Assembly (NCBI GenBank): GCA_947384285.1
Contig: CANDGI010000004.1
Coordinates: 1-64,000, forward strand
Source of the DNA: an uncultured Lachnospiraceae bacterium
GTDB lineage: Bacteria; Bacillota; Clostridia; Lachnospirales; Lachnospiraceae
Length of the DNA: 64,000 bases
Direction: 5' to 3'
Numbering within the stretch: the stretch's first letter is position 1; every line of letters starts with the position of its first letter. This document shows positions 9,670 through 18,705 of this stretch, one piece after another. The translations under genes and the position numbers were made by a program. The notes under the pieces are model-generated. The model saw only the letters and a list, made by a program, of their open reading frames with translations. It searched no databases and was not told the origin of the DNA.

Positions 9670-9697
9670 TTGTAATTTTTTCCCAAACAGGTATAAT
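9670..9697 (+). promoter_or_regulatory. Probable SigA-type promoter of the 86-residue gene
   Basis: TTGTAA (9670-9675) and a perfect TATAAT (9692-9697) are separated by 16 bases, about 45 bases before the start at 9742. It is divergent from the patatin promoter, and the -35 regions are about 15 bases apart. Confidence 0.7.
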
Positions 9698-9741
9698 GGA
9701 AGAAAAGCAAACATTTCACAGGAATACAGGGAGGGATTTCC

Positions 9742-10002
9742 ATGAACCAGCCACAGGAACTTCGCATGACCTATTCTGGTCTGATTACACAGAAAAACGG
9801 AGAAAAAATTGCGCGGGTAATTTTTGAACGGGGCAAAGATTATGCCGAAGGAACTGTGCCCTCCGGCCTGATTGAAAAGTCTGCTGGTTTTACCCAGGAT
9901 GAATTGCGGCAGCTAAGCGATTATCTGATTCAGAATAAAGATGATATTCTGGCGAAAGCAAAGGAAGTAAATCCATTGAGAAATTGGATGAAGAAAAAAT
10001 AA
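9742..10002 (+). CDS. Small conserved-looking protein, 86 residues, unknown
   Basis: A GGAGGG ribosome site and a good upstream promoter support a real gene. The protein is soluble: an N-terminal beta-rich half (MTYSGLITQKNGEKIARVIFERG) resembles a small nucleic-acid or ligand binding sheet, and a helical C-terminal half ends in KKK. No known family is recognised. It converges on the ABC transporter operon that follows. Confidence 0.75.
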   Translation: MNQPQELRMTYSGLITQKNGEKIARVIFERGKDYAEGTVPSGLIEKSAGFTQDELRQLSDYLIQNKDDILAKAKEVNPLRNWMKKK

Positions 10003-10105
10003 AAAGATGATGCTTTCCCGTTCCAGCCTGATTGTCCCAAGCCTTGCATTTATGCTTATTATACTTTATTTTTACGGTATTCACAACGAAAGGTGCGCCA
10101 AACCC

Positions 10106-10759
10106 TTAAAACTCCTTTTTTTCCATAATGGATACGCTGATTCTGCCAGACAGCAGCAGCCCCGCAACAGAAACAGCAGCCACCAGCACCCCCAAAACTC
10201 TTTCATCCATTGTTTCCAAGCGGTTCAGCAAACCATTCAAATCAACATGCATGGTTTCTGCAATCTTTGCAGCTCCCAGAAAAACGATAAATACAATCCC
10301 TGCCATTACAATGGCCGCTATCCTGCCCTTTTCACCGCCGAATTTCAGCTGGAATGGAATCATCATTTCCAGGATTAACAGCATAACCGGAAAAAACACC
10401 AAGGCAATCCCCAGCGTATCCTGGATAGAATTCGTACCCCGCACCTGGCCGCTGATCAGAGCAATCAATGTGCCAAACAGCCAGCAGACGCCGCCCATAA
10501 TCAGCCCGAACCCATACTTTTCCATCACATATCCCCTTCTCGTAATGGGCAGGGAAAATAAAAATGCATTTCCATTATCAAATTCATCATAATTAATGGT
10601 GCTTAAGGTAAACATAAAACCGATAAAGGTCAGATAACTGATAATAAATGAAGTATCTTTCACAACACTGGCAAATATCACTGCAACAAACCCAATTGTC
10701 GAAAAAAAACTACTCTGTTTTACCATAAGCCTGAAATCTTTTTGTAATAATCCTTTCAT
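10106..10759 (-). CDS. ABC-2 type transporter permease
   Basis: 217 residues with about six hydrophobic segments, starting with the typical MKGLLQKDFRLM amphipathic segment of ABC-2 permeases. The motif TINYDEFDNGNAFLFSLPITRRGYV resembles the coupling region of YtrC/BcrB-like subunits. Its ATG overlaps the stop codon of the ATP-binding subunit by four bases (ATGA). It forms the membrane half of an exporter whose substrate is not evident; YtrA-regulated systems often respond to cell-wall antibiotics. Confidence 0.9.
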   Translation of the reverse strand: MKGLLQKDFRLMVKQSSFFSTIGFVAVIFASVVKDTSFIISYLTFIGFMFTLSTINYDEFDNGNAFLFSLPITRRGYVMEKYGFGLIMGGVCWLFGTLIALISGQVRGTNSIQDTLGIALVFFPVMLLILEMMIPFQLKFGGEKGRIAAIVMAGIVFIVFLGAAKIAETMHVDLNGLLNRLETMDERVLGVLVAAVSVAGLLLSGRISVSIMEKKEF

Positions 10760-11607
10760 TTTTCCACACCTCGAATCATCATTGTAATCACTTCATCAAC
10801 CGTTCCCTTTTCTATAGCAATCTTGGGATAATTCTCCAGATAGTACTGTCTCTGATTGGTCAGGCAGCAATAACCGAAGTTTTCCTTTTTCTGACGCAGG
10901 ATATGCTGCTTATCTAAAGCTGCATACTGGCTCTCATTGACCTTTAGCAATGCATAATCGCTTAACAGCACATCCGTATCCTCATGAAGGATAATCCTCC
11001 CTTCATGTATCATATACAAATCGTCACACAAAGTCTCCAAATCACTGGAAATATGGGAACTGATTAAAATAGAACGGTCTTCTTCCTCCTCCATAAAATC
11101 CCTAAGCCCCTCCAGCAATTCATCCCTGGCCACCACATCCAGCCCAACCGTAGGCTCATCCAGAACCAGCAGCTTGGCTCTATGGGAAATAGCGGCAAGA
11201 ACTTTTAATTTTGCCTTCATGCCTGTGGAGAATTCTTTGATTTTTTTATTCATCGGCAGCCCGAATTTCTGCGCCTGCTTCCTGAAAAATAACGGGTCAA
11301 ATGTTTCATACAGATTTCCCAGTACAGAAACAACGTCCTTCACATCCAGATATCCGCTAAACCCGGAATCCGATAATACCACCCCCAGCTTCTGCCTATC
11401 CTTTACTGTAAATTCCTTGATGTCCTTCCCAAGGATTGTTACTTTTCCCCCGTCCATTTTAATCAGCCCTAAAATTGCCTTAAATGTAGTGCTTTTTCCG
11501 GCTCCGTTCTGCCCAACAAGCCCTGTTACGCACCCTGGCTGAACCTCCATGGAACAGTCTAGGGAAAAATTATCATATGTCTTCTTTAAATGCTCAATTT
11601 TTAACAT
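10756..11607 (-). CDS. ABC transporter ATP-binding protein
   Basis: 283 residues from the ATG at 11607, chosen because GGAGGG lies six bases upstream; an ATG at 11613 overlaps the gntR stop. Walker A (GQNGAGKST), a signature variant (FSTGMKAKL) and Walker B (LLVLDEPTVGLD) are all present, so the subunit should be active. The C-terminal ~75 residues are an extension typical of the YtrB/EcsA-like group. It is coupled to the permease downstream and the GntR regulator upstream. Confidence 0.95.
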   Translation of the reverse strand: MLKIEHLKKTYDNFSLDCSMEVQPGCVTGLVGQNGAGKSTTFKAILGLIKMDGGKVTILGKDIKEFTVKDRQKLGVVLSDSGFSGYLDVKDVVSVLGNLYETFDPLFFRKQAQKFGLPMNKKIKEFSTGMKAKLKVLAAISHRAKLLVLDEPTVGLDVVARDELLEGLRDFMEEEEDRSILISSHISSDLETLCDDLYMIHEGRIILHEDTDVLLSDYALLKVNESQYAALDKQHILRQKKENFGYCCLTNQRQYYLENYPKIAIEKGTVDEVITMMIRGVEK

Positions 11608-11609
11608 TG

Positions 11610-11981
11610 TCATCCCTCCAAAATCAATTCAAACAAGCTCTTAATATCTTCATCGCTGATTCCAAATCTCCTGCCCTTCTGGATCGCCAATTCCAAATCC
11701 GCTTCCAGCTCCTTCTTCTGCTCTTCCAATAGCAGTTCCTTATTGGTCGCTGCCACATAGGTTCCCTTCCCATGGACGGTTACGGTAAACCCTTCCGCTT
11801 CCAGGCTGTCATATGCCTTCTTAACCGTTAAGGCGCTGATTCTCAATTCCTTGGACAGGGAGCGGACGGAAGGCAGGTTGTCATTCTCCTTCAATTCTCC
11901 ATTGCGGATTAAGGTTTTCACCTGATCTACAATCTGTTCATAGATTGGAACCATCAATGAGTTATTTATAATGATTTGCAT
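11610..11981 (-). CDS. GntR family transcriptional regulator, YtrA subfamily
   Basis: 123 residues, which fits the short YtrA subfamily: an N-terminal winged helix (VPIYEQIVDQVKTLI, LPSVRSLSKELRISALTVKKAYDSLE, GKGTYVA) and a short helical tail for dimerisation. As the first gene of the operon it most likely represses its own promoter, where two nested inverted repeats lie (12001-12049). AAGGAGG precedes the ATG. Its stop overlaps the first ATG of the ABC gene. Confidence 0.95.
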   Translation of the reverse strand: MQIIINNSLMVPIYEQIVDQVKTLIRNGELKENDNLPSVRSLSKELRISALTVKKAYDSLEAEGFTVTVHGKGTYVAATNKELLLEEQKKELEADLELAIQKGRRFGISDEDIKSLFELILEG

Positions 11982-12000
11982 CTTTGAACCTCCTTGTTGT

Positions 12001-12049
12001 AAACAGTATATAACAGTTTGTAACTGTTGTCAAGTGTTATATACTGTTT
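12001..12049 (-). promoter_or_regulatory. GntR operon promoter with nested operator dyads
   Basis: On the minus strand TTGACA (12033-12028) and TATACT (12010-12005) are separated by 17 bases, a consensus-like SigA promoter. A perfect 15-base inverted repeat (AAACAGTATATAACA at 12001-12015 and its complement at 12035-12049) brackets the promoter, and a second dyad, AACAGTT-TGT-AACTGTT (12012-12028), fills the spacer. A regulator bound here would block RNA polymerase, which fits autorepression by the YtrA-type protein. Confidence 0.85.
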
Positions 12050-12060
12050 ATTTGTAAAAT

Positions 12061-12477
12061 GTCTCAAATAGAAATCTATTCCATCTATATTCGCTGGGCA
12101 AATGCATGCCAGATTATGCCATCGTGAAAAATCTATGTGAAGAATTAAAAATTACAATTTCAGAATTGATGGATGGCGAAGAAGCAGGAGAGCAAAGCAT
12201 TCCAGCCTATAACGACAATCAGGTTATGGATTTATTGAGACGAATACAAGAATTAGAAAAGCAGAAAAACCTATTATATGGGATTCTGCTCATAGTGATG
12301 GGGATTGCATTGCAGGCGCTTTCCCACACCTTTGGCGGAACCAGTGTGAAAGACTTTTTCTCTGGGCTTCTTTTAGGGATATCGGTGGCTGAAATAATCC
12401 TTGGCGTCTATGTTGTTGGAAGAAATATAGCTGGGCGGCAGCTTTCCTTTTTTATCACAATTTGTCTTTTTTGTTAA
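12061..12477 (+). pseudogene. 5'-truncated remnant of an XRE-type HTH membrane regulator
   Basis: The open frame begins with GKCMPDYAIVKNLCEELKITISELMDGEE, which matches the end of a typical XRE DNA-binding domain (...GKSLPD...LC..L.ITVNELL.GE). The rest of the helix-turn-helix that should precede it is missing: upstream, the in-frame codons (12061-12105) do not restore it. The C-terminal part has two hydrophobic segments (YGILLIVMGIALQAL and FFSGLLLGISVAEIILGVYVV). The best reading is a deletion remnant; a short gene starting at 12106 cannot be excluded. Confidence 0.6.
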
Positions 12478-12556
12478 GTATTTTTTTCTGTTACTTGGGG
12501 TATATGCCATATCCACATCTAAACCCTGAATAAACCGGGAAAGAGCCATAGAAAAT

Positions 12557-12595
12557 TTTGCCCAGGACAGTTCCTAAACTCCTGCCCTGGGCAAA
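12557..12595 (-). terminator. Probable terminator after the 924-residue gene
   Basis: The arms 12557-12570 (TTTGCCCAGGACAG) and 12582-12595 (CTGCCCTGGGCAAA) form a 14-bp stem with one mismatch, 18 bases past the stop codon. On the minus strand the stem is followed by TTTTC. Confidence 0.6.
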
Positions 12596-12613
12596 CCAGG
12601 AAAGCGTAAGCGC

Positions 12614-15388
12614 CTAATGGTTCGCCTGGTTCCCACACTTGGGGCAGACGTTCCCGCCCCGGTAGGTAAAGCCGCAGCGGTAACAGCACTTGACCTCATG
12701 CTTTTCCTTGGACAGATATGCAATGCTCCTGGATTCCGGTTTCTCCTGCAGGTAAAAGACAAATTCCTCCAAAATTTCTGCGAACTCCTTAAGCTCCTTG
12801 GCAGGAATCCCCCCTGGAATCCTCGTCCGCTTTCCATTCCCCCGTTTCACATAGATTCCCTTGTTCAAAAGCCCTGTATTTCCTTCCAATCCGGTTACAG
12901 ACCGGATTGGTATCATTTCACTGCTGAACAGGCTGTTATAAAAAATATGGTCTGGCGTCAGGATAAACCCATCCGCTCCGTTCTGCCGGGCAGAGGAATC
13001 ACACACAAGAATTGGAAATTCATAGCGGTCTCTGTCCGCCGCATAAGTGTTCAGCGCCCTTGCTGCCAATTCCGCTTCCCGGGAATTCCAATCTCCCCGC
13101 ATAATTCTGCGCACTTCATAGAAATGAATCCTCTCTGGGTCATTTATTTTTCCTTCCAGCGCTTCTTTCAGCTTTTCTACAAGCAGCTCGCACTCATCCA
13201 TTTTAATTTTTGTCAGCCGCTTGTCAATCATTTCCAGCGTATCTGTCTTTATTTCCGGGAGAAAAGCGCCGCCCTCAATCTTTTCATAAGCCGCTGCCGC
13301 TTCATCAAAGGACATGCCCATAATGTTGGGGCAGATTTTCTCAATAACCTTTTCATCCATTGCCCGGACTCTGTCTGTAATCTCCCGGATGGCGGGTTCC
13401 GCCTGCTCCGGCAGGAATCCCTCTTCCTTAAGCTGCTTAAGCATACGCATCAATCCGTTCCTGTCGCTTCTGGCGGCACGCTTCATCATCCCGGCAATTT
13501 CCCGTTTTTCCGCCAGCCTTCTGCTGCTTTCCAGCACCTCGTTATAAACGGAAATGTCCTCTTCATCATATTGGTTGAGCTTCTCCCGGAAGGCCTTGTA
13601 CTGGCTGCGGGTCATGGTTTCTGGCATCTTGGCAATCAAATCCGACGCCTCCTCCTGTCCCTTCTTTCTTTTGATTTCCCCCAGTGTTTTCAGCAATTCC
13701 TCCTGAATTAGCTTGGGGCATTCCATCTGGGAAATCTCCTCCATGGCTCGCTTCACTGCCCCATAGGGCCTGTTTTTGCAATACTCTGCCTTGTTGCGGG
13801 CTTCCTCTTCCCCTTTCCGGTAAACGGCCTGCTTGGTGAGCTTTTCATACTTTTCTTTGTCTACCCAGTCCAATCGGTCATCGGACTGAATCTGCTCCCT
13901 CAGCCTGCGGACCTGCCACAGCGACATGCGGTCCAGCATCCTCATGCGCGCATCATATTTTTCCTTAATGGACATGCTGCTCCCTGAGATTTCTTCCTCA
14001 AAATCCTCTTCCAGGATCCCTGGGCTTTTACCGCCTCCTGAGCCTTCCTTTCCTGCTTCTCTTCCTGAAACAACAGCCTTTTCCCCAAAGAAACGCTTCT
14101 CCGATTTCTCTGCCGCTGCATTTTTCCTGCCAAACAAGCTCTTTTTCTTTGCATCCTGCTCCTGGAAACGGGATGTTTCTGGAATAGATTCCCCAGGGGT
14201 TTTCTCCGCTTCTTTCCCAGGGACAGGCATATCTGCCCCCTTCTTTGGGGCAGGCGCATCGGCTTCCTGCTTCTTTTGTTTCTTCCCCGCCTTCTTCTCT
14301 TCTGCCTTCTCCTGGAGCAGCGCTTTGATTCGCTCAAGATAAGGCTCTGCCCTCATCACCGGGAAGAAGCCATCCTCGATTTTTTCCTGCAGCTGCTCCA
14401 ATTCTTCCTGGTTCATATGCTCCAAATCTGCGCCGGCTTCCTCAATGGAAGGAAGGGCATGCTTTCCCCGCTCGGACGCAAATTCATTAAAATTGCAGTT
14501 GGTGGTACGCTCTGCCTTGCTTCCAAGCAGTTCCCGGTAGTCCTCGTAAGCATCCCGGTCGCCGCCGAATTTCATGGCATAGCTTTCTCCCTCCCGCAGC
14601 AGCTTTCCAGGCCTTGGGGTATAGAAAAGGTTACAGTTATCACAGGTATAGCTTCTTGCCAGATATACCCTGCCTTCCTCCGTCTCAATGGGAAATTCCT
14701 TTCCCTGGGGATACACTGCCATATGCAGCTTTCTTCCGCATCCGGGACATTGGTAACCGCTTATGTAAAAATTATTTCCCGGGCGGGAAGCTTTTCTTTC
14801 ATACTCTCCAATCTCACCTCTGTGGAAGGATGCCGCCTCAACGCTCCACTGCAGCTTATGCCACAGCCCCAGCCCTTTTTCTTCGGAGGTTTTTTCCTGC
14901 TTTTCCTCCTTTATCTCCTGGGGCTTACGTTTCCCTTCCGCAATGGCTGTCTGAACCACCTCTTCATAGGTAATCTGTATATTGTCCCGGTAAAACCGGA
15001 AATTGTCGTCCCGGAACCCCGGTATGATTTTCATATCTTTTAAAATTGCATAAAACAAAGCGTTTAGCTGGCTGTAATCTTTTTCTACCTTAAGCCCCTG
15101 GATGACGCCCCATTTTCCAAAAGCATACAGCGTCATATTCAGCACATTGGCGAGGGTCTGGTTGTCCCCTACCGGATCCATGTCTTCCTCCCGGTTTGGC
15201 AGTTCAATCACATTGGTAATCACTTTCCCTTTATCAAAATTAAAGATCATTGACCTTACATTTCCAGATAAAATCAGAAAGTTATTCAATACTACAATGT
15301 TTCCGGTCCACATCACATTCGCATCCATGGTTTTTATCATCCGGCCGAATATATTTTTCAGTTCCTCATTTGCTTTTAGCAGGATCAT
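12614..15388 (-). CDS. Large double zinc-ribbon protein of unknown function
   Basis: 924 residues from the ATG at 15388, preferred over a GTG at 15397 because GGGAGG is eight bases upstream and the ATG overlaps the beta-galactosidase stop (ATGA). Regions: an N-terminal ~150-residue globular domain; a central four-Cys zinc ribbon (YQCPGCGRKLH...YTCDNCNLFYTP, near residues 215-265); a long charged Lys/Glu/Pro linker (~350-450); an extended helical region; a PH-like beta segment (ILTPDHIFYNSLF...MIPIRSVTGLEG); and a C-terminal ribbon (CCYRCGFTYRGGNVCPKCG). No catalytic motif is seen and no family is recognised. It is cytoplasmic, with no signal peptide. Coupling to GH42 may be only positional. 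Confidence 0.85.
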   Translation of the reverse strand: MILLKANEELKNIFGRMIKTMDANVMWTGNIVVLNNFLILSGNVRSMIFNFDKGKVITNVIELPNREEDMDPVGDNQTLANVLNMTLYAFGKWGVIQGLKVEKDYSQLNALFYAILKDMKIIPGFRDDNFRFYRDNIQITYEEVVQTAIAEGKRKPQEIKEEKQEKTSEEKGLGLWHKLQWSVEAASFHRGEIGEYERKASRPGNNFYISGYQCPGCGRKLHMAVYPQGKEFPIETEEGRVYLARSYTCDNCNLFYTPRPGKLLREGESYAMKFGGDRDAYEDYRELLGSKAERTTNCNFNEFASERGKHALPSIEEAGADLEHMNQEELEQLQEKIEDGFFPVMRAEPYLERIKALLQEKAEEKKAGKKQKKQEADAPAPKKGADMPVPGKEAEKTPGESIPETSRFQEQDAKKKSLFGRKNAAAEKSEKRFFGEKAVVSGREAGKEGSGGGKSPGILEEDFEEEISGSSMSIKEKYDARMRMLDRMSLWQVRRLREQIQSDDRLDWVDKEKYEKLTKQAVYRKGEEEARNKAEYCKNRPYGAVKRAMEEISQMECPKLIQEELLKTLGEIKRKKGQEEASDLIAKMPETMTRSQYKAFREKLNQYDEEDISVYNEVLESSRRLAEKREIAGMMKRAARSDRNGLMRMLKQLKEEGFLPEQAEPAIREITDRVRAMDEKVIEKICPNIMGMSFDEAAAAYEKIEGGAFLPEIKTDTLEMIDKRLTKIKMDECELLVEKLKEALEGKINDPERIHFYEVRRIMRGDWNSREAELAARALNTYAADRDRYEFPILVCDSSARQNGADGFILTPDHIFYNSLFSSEMIPIRSVTGLEGNTGLLNKGIYVKRGNGKRTRIPGGIPAKELKEFAEILEEFVFYLQEKPESRSIAYLSKEKHEVKCCYRCGFTYRGGNVCPKCGNQANH

Positions 15389-17433
15389 TTGAAACACCTC
15401 CCTGAAACCTGACCCTTCAAAATGCCAACGCCTTTTGCTGGAAGCATCAGAATTTCTCCTTGTTTATATTCCTTTTGCCCAATCAAGTCCAACGCCGGGG
15501 CGGGAACAAAAACTTCCTTTTCCTCCTGGCTGTGGTTTAACAAAAACAGATACTCCTCTTTTTCACGCACCCGCCTTACTGCCTCTACGCCCTCTGGCAC
15601 AATGGCGGCAGCCTCTATCCCCTGTTCCTTGCAGATATCCTCCGCCAATTTTCGGTAAAAACCATCCTCAGAGCTGGTACCCACATAATATGCTTGTCCT
15701 CTTCCAAAATCATTCCGGGTAACTACCGGCGTTTTTGCATAGAAATCCTCCTGGTACTCTGCCAGGGATTCGGCTCCTTCCAAATGCATGATATCGCAAA
15801 GAATTTCTGCCAGATATTCCTGACCCTGGTACACAAACTTATTTGCCTTCTGTTCCGGCAGCGCGTCGCTTTCCTCTACCCAGATTCCAAGGATATCACG
15901 AAGCCTTCCTGGAAAGCCGCCTGCAACCACCAGATCATTTTCATCCACATAACCGCTGAAATAGGTAGAAACAAAGGTTCCTCCGTTCTTAACAAACTCA
16001 CGGATACGCTCATCCACCCCTGGCTTTGTCATATACAATACCGGCGCAGCCACCAGCTGGTAACCGGATAAATCATCTTCCTCCCCAATCACATCCACCG
16101 GAATATTCTGCTGGTGGAACGCTGTATAATACTTTAAAACCTCATCAAGATATTTCAAGCTCACGCTTGGCCCGGAAGAATATTCTACCGCCCACCAATT
16201 CTCCCAGTCAAACAGAATTGCTGTTTTGGCATTTCCCCTAGCGCCAAGAATTTCTCCGCCCAGCCGCTCTAATTCCGCTCCAAGCTCTTTAACCTCCCGG
16301 AAAACCCTGGTATGCTCATGCCCTGCATGGTCAATGACCGCGCCGTGATACTTCTCGCATCCGCCGATACTGCGCTTCAACTGGAAAAACAGTACAGAGT
16401 CCGACCCATGGGCAATGGCCTGGTAACTCCAAAGCCGCATAACCCCTGGACGTTTCAATGCATTAAAGGGCTGCCAGTTCTGGCAGCTGGGCGTCTGCTC
16501 CATCAGGATAAACGGCTTGCCGCCTCCTGCGCCCCGCATCAAATCATGTTGAAAGGCCGTCCCACTGATGGAATCCTCGTTGGAAGGATAGTTGTCCCAG
16601 GAAATAACATCCATATAGTTTCCCCACTTTTGGTAATCCAAAGGCTTATAGGCGCCCATCAGGTTTGTGGTAACCGGAATCTCAGGCGTATACTTTTTCA
16701 CGGCCTCATACTCCAGCCGGAAGCATTCTAAAATACTGTCAGAGTTAAACCTCCTGTAATCAATGCTGATGCCCTGCGCCATGGTCTGCTCTGCTCCCAA
16801 ATGTTCACTTCGGGTATCCGGCAGTACAATCTCATCCCAGTCATAAAAGGTATGCCCCCAAAAAGAGGTATTCCATGCGCGGTTCAATTCCTCCAAGGTG
16901 CCATATCTCTTCTTGAGCCACACCCGGAATGCTTTTTCACAATTTTCACAATAGCATTCCCCGCCGTATTCATTGGAAATATGCCAGGCAGCAATATTAT
17001 CATAATCCTGGTAACGTTCTGCCAGCTTCTCTGCCAGCTTTACCGAATATTTCCGGTAAACCAGGCTGTTTGGGCAGGAATTATGCCTTCCCCCAAACTT
17101 CCGCTTCACTCCTCCAAAATCTGTCCGAAGAATTTCAGGATATTTCTTCGCCATCCAGGCAGGGTGTGCTCCTGTGCTGGTAGCCAGGCAGACCTTCATC
17201 CCATTCTTTTCTGCCAGTTCCATAATCTTATCTAATTTATCAAAACAATATGTTTCCTCGGAAGGCTGCAGCGCTGCCCAGGAAAATACATTTAATGTCA
17301 GGGTATCTATATGAGCCAGTTTCAGCAGCCGCATATCCTCCTCCCAGGTTTCCTCCGGCCACTGTTCCGGGTTGTAGTCTCCGCCGTAAGCAATTTTATC
17401 TTGATTCCACACTTTTTCCCACATCATGTCCAA
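15385..17433 (-). CDS. Beta-galactosidase, glycoside hydrolase family 42
   Basis: 682 residues, the usual GH42 length. The TIM barrel contains the acid/base Glu155 in HISNEYGG and the nucleophile Glu312 in PFILMEQTPS. Cys120, Cys160, Cys162 and Cys165 match the zinc site known in this family. A trimerisation-like domain and a small beta domain follow. It cleaves terminal beta-galactosides from oligosaccharides inside the cell; no signal peptide is present. No sugar transporter is adjacent. Its own promoter lies at 17458-17486, and the 924-residue gene overlaps its stop. Confidence 0.95.
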   Translation of the reverse strand: MDMMWEKVWNQDKIAYGGDYNPEQWPEETWEEDMRLLKLAHIDTLTLNVFSWAALQPSEETYCFDKLDKIMELAEKNGMKVCLATSTGAHPAWMAKKYPEILRTDFGGVKRKFGGRHNSCPNSLVYRKYSVKLAEKLAERYQDYDNIAAWHISNEYGGECYCENCEKAFRVWLKKRYGTLEELNRAWNTSFWGHTFYDWDEIVLPDTRSEHLGAEQTMAQGISIDYRRFNSDSILECFRLEYEAVKKYTPEIPVTTNLMGAYKPLDYQKWGNYMDVISWDNYPSNEDSISGTAFQHDLMRGAGGGKPFILMEQTPSCQNWQPFNALKRPGVMRLWSYQAIAHGSDSVLFFQLKRSIGGCEKYHGAVIDHAGHEHTRVFREVKELGAELERLGGEILGARGNAKTAILFDWENWWAVEYSSGPSVSLKYLDEVLKYYTAFHQQNIPVDVIGEEDDLSGYQLVAAPVLYMTKPGVDERIREFVKNGGTFVSTYFSGYVDENDLVVAGGFPGRLRDILGIWVEESDALPEQKANKFVYQGQEYLAEILCDIMHLEGAESLAEYQEDFYAKTPVVTRNDFGRGQAYYVGTSSEDGFYRKLAEDICKEQGIEAAAIVPEGVEAVRRVREKEEYLFLLNHSQEEKEVFVPAPALDLIGQKEYKQGEILMLPAKGVGILKGQVSGRCFK

Positions 17434-17457
17434 CTCTCCTTTATCAATATTACATTC

Positions 17458-17486
17458 ATTTTATCACACCGAAAAACCTCTGTAAA
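17458..17486 (-). promoter_or_regulatory. Probable promoter of the beta-galactosidase gene
   Basis: On the minus strand TTTACA (17486-17481) and TAAAAT (17463-17458) are separated by 17 bases, about 25 bases upstream of the start codon. It is divergent from the HAD promoter. Confidence 0.6.
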
Positions 17487-17502
17487 CGCACAAAGATTTT
17501 TC

Positions 17503-17531
17503 TTGCAGATTTCCTTGTACAGGTATAAAAT
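17503..17531 (+). promoter_or_regulatory. Probable promoter of the HAD phosphatase gene
   Basis: TTGCAG (17503-17508) and TAAAAT (17526-17531) are separated by 17 bases, followed by AAAAAGGAG and the ATG at 17553. Confidence 0.55.
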
Positions 17532-17552
17532 CAATAAAAAAGGAGCGAGATT

Positions 17553-18212
17553 ATGTCACAAAACATTGATACCATTATTTTCGATTTAGATGGAACCCTT
17601 CTGGATACTTTAACAGATTTAACCAACAGCGTAAATTACGCCTTGAGAGAATATGGGCTGCCCACCCATTCTGAAGATGAAGTGCGTATGATGGTGGGAA
17701 ACGGCGTGGCTGTCCTGATGGAACGAGCCATTCCCGATGGCCGCAGCTTCCCGGAATTTGAAAACTGCCTGAATGCCTTCCGGGAGCATTACGCCATCCA
17801 CAAGAAAGATTATACCAAGCCGTTTCCCGGCATTATGGAATTCTTAAAAACAGCCGCTGGAAAAGGGCTGAAGCTTGCCGTGGTTTCCAACAAATTTGAC
17901 CTTGCTGTGAAGGGGCTTTGCAAGGATTTCTTTGACCCGTACATTACCACCGCCATTGGGGAATCCCCCCAGACTGCCCGCAAGCCTGCCCCGGATACGG
18001 TCTTTGCAGCCATGAAGGAATTGCATTCCCTGCCGGAATCCTGTGTGTATGTGGGCGATTCCGATGTGGACCTTACCACTGCCGGCAACTCCGGCATTCC
18101 CTGCATCAGCGTAACTTGGGGATTCCGCAGCCGGGAATGCCTTCTCGCCCATGGAGCCAAAAAGATAGCAGATGCGGTGGAAGATATCTGGGATATCCTC
18201 GAAGAGTTGTAA
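17553..18212 (+). CDS. HAD hydrolase, phosphoglycolate phosphatase-like
   Basis: 219 residues. The HAD motifs are complete: nucleophile Asp in FDLDGTLLDT, Ser/Thr in AVVSNK, Lys in ARKPAPDT and the acidic motif VYVGDSDVDLTTA. The helical cap between residues ~20 and 85 is of the Gph/PpaX type. Such enzymes dephosphorylate 2-phosphoglycolate or related small phosphates in the cytoplasm. It is a single gene, divergent from the GH42 gene and followed by a hairpin repeat. Confidence 0.92.
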   Translation: MSQNIDTIIFDLDGTLLDTLTDLTNSVNYALREYGLPTHSEDEVRMMVGNGVAVLMERAIPDGRSFPEFENCLNAFREHYAIHKKDYTKPFPGIMEFLKTAAGKGLKLAVVSNKFDLAVKGLCKDFFDPYITTAIGESPQTARKPAPDTVFAAMKELHSLPESCVYVGDSDVDLTTAGNSGIPCISVTWGFRSRECLLAHGAKKIADAVEDIWDILEEL

Positions 18213-18225
18213 TATTCACAGGCAC

Positions 18226-18388
18226 ACAAACCGGGCAGCGTTTTGGCAGACTTTTCATCTTTGGATACGGACGAAAAGACAGGATAGCCCTTTGGCTAAG
18301 CAAACGATTCCTGGGTGCTTTTCACCGGAATGCTGCCCGGTTTGCCTGCCAAAGGGCTATCCTGTCTTTTCTGTGTATCGAAATATAA
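18226..18388 (+). repeat. Long-hairpin interspersed repeat, copy B
   Basis: A perfect 23-bp stem (18274-18296 with 18348-18370) encloses a 51-base loop (18297-18347). The outer ends are TTCATCTTTGGATACGGAC on the left and CTGTGTATCGAAATATA on the right, shared with the other copies. A partial loop-like segment (about 18230-18250) precedes the left end. It fills the gap after the HAD gene. Short open frames here are not genes. Confidence 0.85.
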
Positions 18389-18469
18389 ATTCTTTGCTTT
18401 ATACTCCATCCGGTCAGAAATTACAGTTGTGCTCTGCATGATTCGTGCCAGAGCGTATTTAAAAATGCT

Positions 18470-18664
18470 CTAGAAAAACGGAAGCATCAAAATCAACACC
18501 ACAACTCCCAGCACAACAGTAATCCCTCCAAAAACACAGCTCATCTTCCAATATCCTTTCTGCTTCTCCCCATTCCCTTTATTCCGATACCCTAAAATAA
18601 AAGGAATCAACGTCATAATCACAGAAATACTCAAAGCCGTCACCAAATAATTCAACACATTCAT
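18470..18664 (-). CDS. Small two-helix membrane protein, 64 residues
   Basis: The start at 18664 (MNVLNYLVTALSISVIMTLI) has a strong AGGAGGAAAGG ribosome site just upstream. A longer frame beginning at 18877 only adds translated repeat DNA and is rejected. Two hydrophobic segments (residues ~5-26 and ~44-63) flank a basic loop (GYRNKGNGEKQKGYW). The function is unknown. It follows the YitT gene on the same strand, separated by the repeat at 18706-18870. Confidence 0.65.
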   Translation of the reverse strand: MNVLNYLVTALSISVIMTLIPFILGYRNKGNGEKQKGYWKMSCVFGGITVVLGVVVLILMLPFF

Positions 18665-18705
18665 AACCTTTCCTCCTATAAACCAAACAAAACGAAAGCG
18701 AACAA

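Noticed and set aside
12617-13711. 364-codon plus-strand frame
   Set aside because: Antisense to the 924-residue zinc-ribbon gene, which has clear motifs and a coupled start; the product shows no recognisable domain.
18116-18441. Short frames over the repeat after the HAD gene
   Set aside because: They cover the interspersed hairpin and its ends; similar frames arise at other copies of the element.
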